Made by a program: the position numbers and the translations under genes. From the NCBI RefSeq assembly GCF_018403245.1, contig NZ_BOSH01000012.1, forward strand, positions 1 through 64,000: a stretch of DNA of 64,000 nucleotides, written 5' to 3'. The notes beneath the pieces are model-generated. The model ran no database searches. It was not told where the DNA came from and saw only the letters and a list, made by a program, of their open reading frames with translations. Positions within the stretch are counted from its first letter, which is position 1. Every line of letters begins with the position of its first letter. The stretch comes from Paenibacillus sp. J2TS4 (lineage in GTDB: Bacteria > Bacillota > Bacilli > Paenibacillales > NBRC-103111). Shown one piece after another: positions 60,146 through 64,000 of the stretch.

Positions 60146-61033
60146 ATGGGGAATTACGGGGCGGCGACCGCTTCGCCACGAATGCCCGCCTCACAACAAC
60201 CAGGGCAGCTGAGGCACTTGACCGAAAGCCATGGCGTCAAATGGCTGCTAATTATTCTCGCTCTTATTTTTCTTGGAGTCGTACTTGTGCTGCCCTTGAT
60301 ATCGGTATTTGCTCAAGCATTTAAAAAAGGGGTCGAAGCTTACTTAGCTGCAGTAACGGAGCCGGATGCGCTCTCTGCCGTTCGTTTGACGCTGCTTACC
60401 GCTGTTATCGCCGTACCGCTCAACACGCTGTTTGGGGTTGCCGCGGCCTGGGCCATCACGAAATATTCATTCCGGGGCAAGAATGGGTTAATCACCTTGA
60501 TTGACTTGCCGTTTGCCATCTCTCCGGTTATCTCCGGACTGATTTTCGTTCTGTTGTTCGGCTCGAGGGGAATCTTTGGACCTTATCTGGAGGAGCATAA
60601 TGTACAGATTATTTATGCTTTGCCGGGAATTGTCCTCGCCACGTTGTTCGTCACTTTTCCGTTTGTGGCGAGGGAGTTGATTCCCCTCATGCAAGCTCAA
60701 GGAACGCAGGAGGAAGAGGCAGCGATGACGATGGGGGCCAAGGGGTGGCAAATTTTTTGGCGGGTCACCTTGCCCAATATCAAGTGGGGATTGCTGTACG
60801 GAATCATTCTGTGCAACGCCCGAGCGATGGGGGAATTTGGCGCGGTATCGGTCGTGTCAGGTCATATTCGCGGAGAAACCAATACGCTTCCGCTGCATGT
60901 GGAGATTTTGTATAACGAGTATCAATTTTCAGCCTCATTTGCGGCCGCATCCTTGCTGCTGCTGTTGGCACTGGTCACTCTGGCTGTGAAAAGCTGGGTG
61001 GAATGGAAGCACGGTCGCGATAAAGGAGGATAG
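60146..61033 (+). CDS. cysW: Sulfate ABC transporter permease CysW
   Basis: This 295-residue six-helix permease has IDLPFAISPVISGLIFVLLF, EEEAAMTMGAKGWQIFWRVT and NARAMGEFGAVSVVSGHIRG, diagnostic for CysW. The ATG at 60146 follows AGGGGGGAAGG; the frame is open further upstream through the end of cysT. About 35 hydrophilic residues precede the first helix, slightly longer than usual. Confidence 0.92.
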   Translation: MGNYGAATASPRMPASQQPGQLRHLTESHGVKWLLIILALIFLGVVLVLPLISVFAQAFKKGVEAYLAAVTEPDALSAVRLTLLTAVIAVPLNTLFGVAAAWAITKYSFRGKNGLITLIDLPFAISPVISGLIFVLLFGSRGIFGPYLEEHNVQIIYALPGIVLATLFVTFPFVARELIPLMQAQGTQEEEAAMTMGAKGWQIFWRVTLPNIKWGLLYGIILCNARAMGEFGAVSVVSGHIRGETNTLPLHVEILYNEYQFSASFAAASLLLLLALVTLAVKSWVEWKHGRDKGG

Positions 61034-61038
61034 CATCC

Positions 61039-62097
61039 ATGCAGATTGAAGTTAGCGGGTTGAGAAAGCATTACGGCCATTTTGAGGCTTGCAAAGATGT
61101 GAGCTTCCGGATTGGCCAAGGTAATCTGATAGGGCTCTTGGGACCGAGCGGAGGAGGAAAAACGACCATTTTACGGTTGCTGGCCGGTCTGGAAATCCCT
61201 GATTCCGGGGAAATCCGCTTTGCTGGACAGCGGGTTAATGAGGTGCCCCCGCAAAAGCGGGGAATTGGCTTTGTTTTTCAAAATTATGCGCTTTTTAAAC
61301 ATATGACGGTGTTCGAGAACATTGCTTTCGGCCTCCATATTCAGAAGGTAAAAAAATCGGACATTCGGGAACGGGTGCTGGAATTGGTGGCGCTGACCGG
61401 ATTGCAAGGAATGGAGCGCCGGTATCCCCACCAATTGTCCGGGGGCCAGCGGCAGCGGGTCGCTTTTGCCCGGGCATTGGCGCCCAAGCCCCAGTTGCTG
61501 CTGCTGGATGAGCCGTTTGCCGCAATCGACGCCAAGGTGCGCAAGGAGCTGCGTTCGTGGCTGAAGGAGATGATAAGCCGGGTCGGAGTGACGACGATCT
61601 TCGTCACTCATGATCAGGACGAAGCGGTGGAGGTGGCGGACGAAATCATTATCGTCCATCAGGGAAGATTGGAGCAGGTCGGGACGCCGATCGAGATTTA
61701 TAACCGTCCAGCCAGCGCATTCGTCGCCCATTTCATAGGAGAATCCAATGTGGTTCATCGGCCGTCGGAGTTGAAAGGCTTTGCCGGTGTGCCTGAGGAG
61801 GCCCAGGCGATTGTTCGCCCCGAATTTATCGATGTCGGCCGCGGGCGGGAGTTGGCGACCCCTTCAGCCGCTGAGAAGGGCGTCGTCAAACAGGTCTATT
61901 TTCGCGGCAGCAGTTGGCTTGTGGAAGCGGAGGTCGGAAGCCAGGCCTTGTTCGCTTACCGGTCGTTGGAATCCCCTCCGCTCCATCCGGGGGATGAGGT
62001 GCTTGTGCTGATTCACCGTTTATATCTGTTCGCGGATAATCGGATGCAGACCATCGAGAATGAGCACAGGTACGATCCGATGCCTGTGCATATTTAG
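61039..62097 (+). CDS. cysA: Sulfate ABC transporter ATPase CysA
   Basis: This 352-residue ATPase has Walker A GPSGGGKT (35-42), signature LSGGQRQR (133-140) and Walker B LLLLDEP (153-159). A C-terminal TOBE-like domain lies at ~235-345. Gly39 replaces the more common Cys or Ser of GPSGCGKT. It starts five bases after cysW, completing the importer. The same subunit is unlikely to serve the glycan importer at 36.7-40 kb, which belongs to the MsmX-dependent class. Confidence 0.92.
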   Translation: MQIEVSGLRKHYGHFEACKDVSFRIGQGNLIGLLGPSGGGKTTILRLLAGLEIPDSGEIRFAGQRVNEVPPQKRGIGFVFQNYALFKHMTVFENIAFGLHIQKVKKSDIRERVLELVALTGLQGMERRYPHQLSGGQRQRVAFARALAPKPQLLLLDEPFAAIDAKVRKELRSWLKEMISRVGVTTIFVTHDQDEAVEVADEIIIVHQGRLEQVGTPIEIYNRPASAFVAHFIGESNVVHRPSELKGFAGVPEEAQAIVRPEFIDVGRGRELATPSAAEKGVVKQVYFRGSSWLVEAEVGSQALFAYRSLESPPLHPGDEVLVLIHRLYLFADNRMQTIENEHRYDPMPVHI

Positions 62098-62129
62098 AAG
62101 GCGGGTAAAAAAGGAGAGGGGGAGCGGCT

Positions 62130-62795
62130 ATGAGAAGCTATCCGATGTTCGCCAATTTGCAAGGAAAGCTCTGCGTTGTCGTGGGCGGCGGGCATGTGGC
62201 CGAGCGGAAAACAGCGTCCTTGCTGGATAGCGGTGCTCGAATCAAGCTGGTCAGCCCCCGCTGTACCGAGCAATTCGAGCGATGGGCGAGCCATCGGGAC
62301 ATCGAACTCATTCGCCGACGATTTGAGCCGCAAGACGTGGCGGAAGCGGCGCTTGTTCTGGCAGCTACCGATGATCCCGAGACGAATCTGCAGGTCTACC
62401 GTTCGATTGGCCCGAATCAATGGATCAACGTCGCCGATCGGCCGGATCTGTGCACTTTTACTGTGCCTGCCATTGTAGAACGGGGGAAGCTGCAGATAGC
62501 CATCGGCACAGGAGGACGCTGTCCGGGTTTGGCCAAGAAGCTGAAAGGAACAGTGGAGCGGGCGATTGGGCCCGAATATGAGGAATACGTCGATTTTGTA
62601 GGGGCGTGGAGACAGCGGATGATCCATCTAAAGCTGCCAGCGTCTTTAAAGAAGCAGCTGTTGGAGCGCTTGCTGGATGATTCACTGCTGGAGCTGACCC
62701 GCAGTGGGAAGCGGGAAGCAAGAAATCAGGCAGCGGGCAGGCTGCTGGAAGCGCACCGCTCCGCGGCGCAGAAGACAGATGCGGAGGAGGGATGA
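62130..62795 (+). CDS. sirC: Precorrin-2 dehydrogenase (SirC/YlnF type), siroheme synthesis
   Basis: This 221-residue enzyme oxidises precorrin-2 to sirohydrochlorin with NAD. The Rossmann motif is VVVGGGHVAERK (17-28), and the catalytic region contains NVADRPDLCTF, with D103 at the position of the Met8/CysG catalytic aspartate. It resembles the dehydrogenase half of CysG and carries no methyltransferase domain. AGGAGAGGGGGAG precedes the ATG. Siroheme is the cofactor of the sulfite reductase encoded two genes on. Confidence 0.9.
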   Translation: MRSYPMFANLQGKLCVVVGGGHVAERKTASLLDSGARIKLVSPRCTEQFERWASHRDIELIRRRFEPQDVAEAALVLAATDDPETNLQVYRSIGPNQWINVADRPDLCTFTVPAIVERGKLQIAIGTGGRCPGLAKKLKGTVERAIGPEYEEYVDFVGAWRQRMIHLKLPASLKKQLLERLLDDSLLELTRSGKREARNQAAGRLLEAHRSAAQKTDAEEG

Positions 62796-62796
62796 C

Positions 62797-63600
62797 TTGA
62801 ACAATACGGCTGTGCTCGTTATCGCTCACGGTTCACCTGATCCCGGATGGGTGGCGCTTGTCGACGAGACGGTGCGTCAGGCGGCCCTTCCGCTGCCAGT
62901 CGGCATCGGTTATTTGGGCGGAGTGCCGGATCGGGGCATCGCCGAGGCATTGCGTCATTTGGAGCGGACCGGTGTGCATACCGTCCTGATCGTCCCGTTA
63001 TTCGTGTCGGCAGGGAGTACGCATATCAACGAAATCCGGTATATGCTCGGCCTGATCCCCGCCCCCGAAGTCGCAACGGACCTCACCCCGTTGAACGTCA
63101 ACGTCCGGTTGGTATGGTCCGATCCGTTGGAGGACAGCGAGCCGGTGCAGCTTATTTGGGAAGAGCGGCTGCGGGAATTGTCCACAGAGCTTTCGCAGGA
63201 GGCGCTCTTGGTCATAGGGCACGGCAGTGGAGAGCCGGGTTTTCATGAAATTTGGGAAAATTTGCTGCAAAGCGTGAGTGATTCATTACAGCGGAAATTT
63301 CGCTTGAAAGCGGCGGCCTACGCCACGTTAAGGCCGGATACGGTGGCCGCGCAGGCGGAATCCTTGCTTTCTCGAGGCCGCCTGCTCGTGCTGCCCCTGT
63401 TTTTGAGCGAAGGCTATTTTACAAGACAAGCGATTCCTGATCGATTGGAAGGTATCAGCTACGCGTACACCGGGAGGACGTACTTGCCCCACCCGCAGGT
63501 GGCGATCTGGATCCGCCAAACGGTTGAGCAGGCACTGCAGCGGCATGCGGTCCCTCCTAATGATGCTGCTTTTGTATGCAGCACGCAGCAAAGAGAATAA
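62797..63600 (+). CDS. sirB: Sirohydrochlorin chelatase (SirB/CbiX type)
   Basis: This 267-residue class II chelatase inserts iron into sirohydrochlorin to make siroheme. The metal-binding histidines are H11 (VIAHGSPDP) and H76 (SAGSTHINEIRY), and the second half repeats the fold (LVIGHGSGEPGF). TTG 62797 starts one base after the sirC stop and five bases after GGAGGAGGG; the frame is open upstream inside sirC. A methyltransferase for the first siroheme step is not seen in the window. Confidence 0.88.
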   Translation: MNNTAVLVIAHGSPDPGWVALVDETVRQAALPLPVGIGYLGGVPDRGIAEALRHLERTGVHTVLIVPLFVSAGSTHINEIRYMLGLIPAPEVATDLTPLNVNVRLVWSDPLEDSEPVQLIWEERLRELSTELSQEALLVIGHGSGEPGFHEIWENLLQSVSDSLQRKFRLKAAAYATLRPDTVAAQAESLLSRGRLLVLPLFLSEGYFTRQAIPDRLEGISYAYTGRTYLPHPQVAIWIRQTVEQALQRHAVPPNDAAFVCSTQQRE

Positions 63601-63669
63601 CGGCTATCGGAATCTTTAGGAATGGAAGAGAAACTGACTGATGAAAAAAATGGAGTGTGAATAACAATT

Positions 63670-64000
63670 ATGACAGAAAAGCGGATTTGGAAATGGGCGG
63701 ACGATCCGAACCTCAATAAGATGGAACTGACCAAGCTGGAGAAGGATGGCCTCGACGTCATTGAAACGATTATCAATAAATATTCGCTGGAGGGATGGGA
63801 ATCGATTGAAGCCTCTGATATGGACCGCTTTAAATGGGCGGGAATTTATCAGCAGCGTCCGAAGGAAGGCTTCTTCATGATGCGTGTCCGGATTCCCAGC
63901 GGCATCTTGACGAACAAGCAAGCCGTTGCGCTGGCGGAAATCGCCAAGGATTACGGGCGGGATCTGATCGATGTAACGACGCGGCAGGCGATTCAGTATC
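63670..64000 (+). CDS. Nitrite/sulfite reductase (siroheme, ferredoxin type), N-terminal part
   Basis: The gene runs off the window; about 110 residues are present. They start MTEKRIWKWADDPNLNKMEL and include KWAGIYQQRPKEGFFMMRVR and TRQAIQY. This is the ferredoxin-like substrate/siroheme half domain of assimilatory nitrite/sulfite reductases, with the conserved basic residues that bind the anion. Context (sulfate import, siroheme synthesis) favours sulfite reduction to sulfide. The ribosome site is weak (GGAGTG about 15 bases before the ATG). Confidence 0.85.
   Translation, partial: MTEKRIWKWADDPNLNKMELTKLEKDGLDVIETIINKYSLEGWESIEASDMDRFKWAGIYQQRPKEGFFMMRVRIPSGILTNKQAVALAEIAKDYGRDLIDVTTRQAIQY

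Overview
The window looks like a chromosomal segment of a Gram-positive, spore-former-type bacterium of the Paenibacillus group. The reasons are strong AGGAGG-type ribosome binding sites, frequent TTG/GTG starts, lipoprotein-type solute-binding proteins, an SLH-domain protein, PadR/DUF1700/DUF4097 and DUF2935/DUF3900 genes, a caa3-type CtaG/Sco/cytochrome c lipoprotein set, and an unsaturated glucuronyl hydrolase that closely matches the Bacillus sp. GL1 enzyme as I remember it. Species cannot be fixed from the sequence alone. No rRNA, tRNA or CRISPR array was seen.

Layout. 1-230: tail of an IS1182-like transposase. 0.6-12.1 kb: a ROK repressor, asparaginase, a complete Dpp/Opp peptide ABC transporter, an M17 aminopeptidase, CutC and a ROK sugar kinase, read as one peptide-scavenging operon. 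12.1-14.1 kb: a GC-rich Tet(M)-type ribosomal protection GTPase. 14.6-16.9 kb: cytochrome oxidase assembly genes. 17.1-26 kb: an AT-richer, decayed stretch with an atypical pyruvate kinase, AraC and SLH genes, a PadR/DUF1700/DUF4097 operon, msrA followed by an in-frame msrB remnant, and remnants of GNAT, metallo-beta-lactamase-fold and other genes. 26.3-29.2 kb: an AraC-controlled oxidoreductase and sugar isomerase pair. 29.4-34.2 kb: a two-component system with an MMPL exporter and a PhoB-like direct repeat before the exporter.

34.3-46.2 kb is the most coherent accessory system: a two-component system, an ABC sugar importer without its own ATPase, a cytoplasmic-type sulfatase, a secreted chondroitinase ABC-like PL8 lyase with all four catalytic residues, and a GH88 unsaturated glucuronyl hydrolase. 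Together they read as a route for sulfated glycosaminoglycans: cleave outside, import the unsaturated disaccharide, desulfate, hydrolyse. It is followed by a LacI-controlled L-fucose isomerase and AraB-like kinase module with two matching operators.

51.4-57 kb holds ordinary single genes (NUDIX, a divergent IF-3 paralogue, a lactonase, DUF3900, EamA) and structured intergenic DNA. At 57.3-57.6 kb there is an unannotated 27-codon holin-like toxin with an overlapping convergent RNA, both with promoters and terminators, i.e. a type I toxin-antitoxin locus. 57.9-64 kb is an assimilatory sulfate operon: attenuator-like leader, sulfate-binding protein, CysT, CysW, CysA, SirC, SirB and the start of a nitrite/sulfite reductase. 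A small dispersed repeat with TATCCCCTT-type inverted ends occurs at three places.
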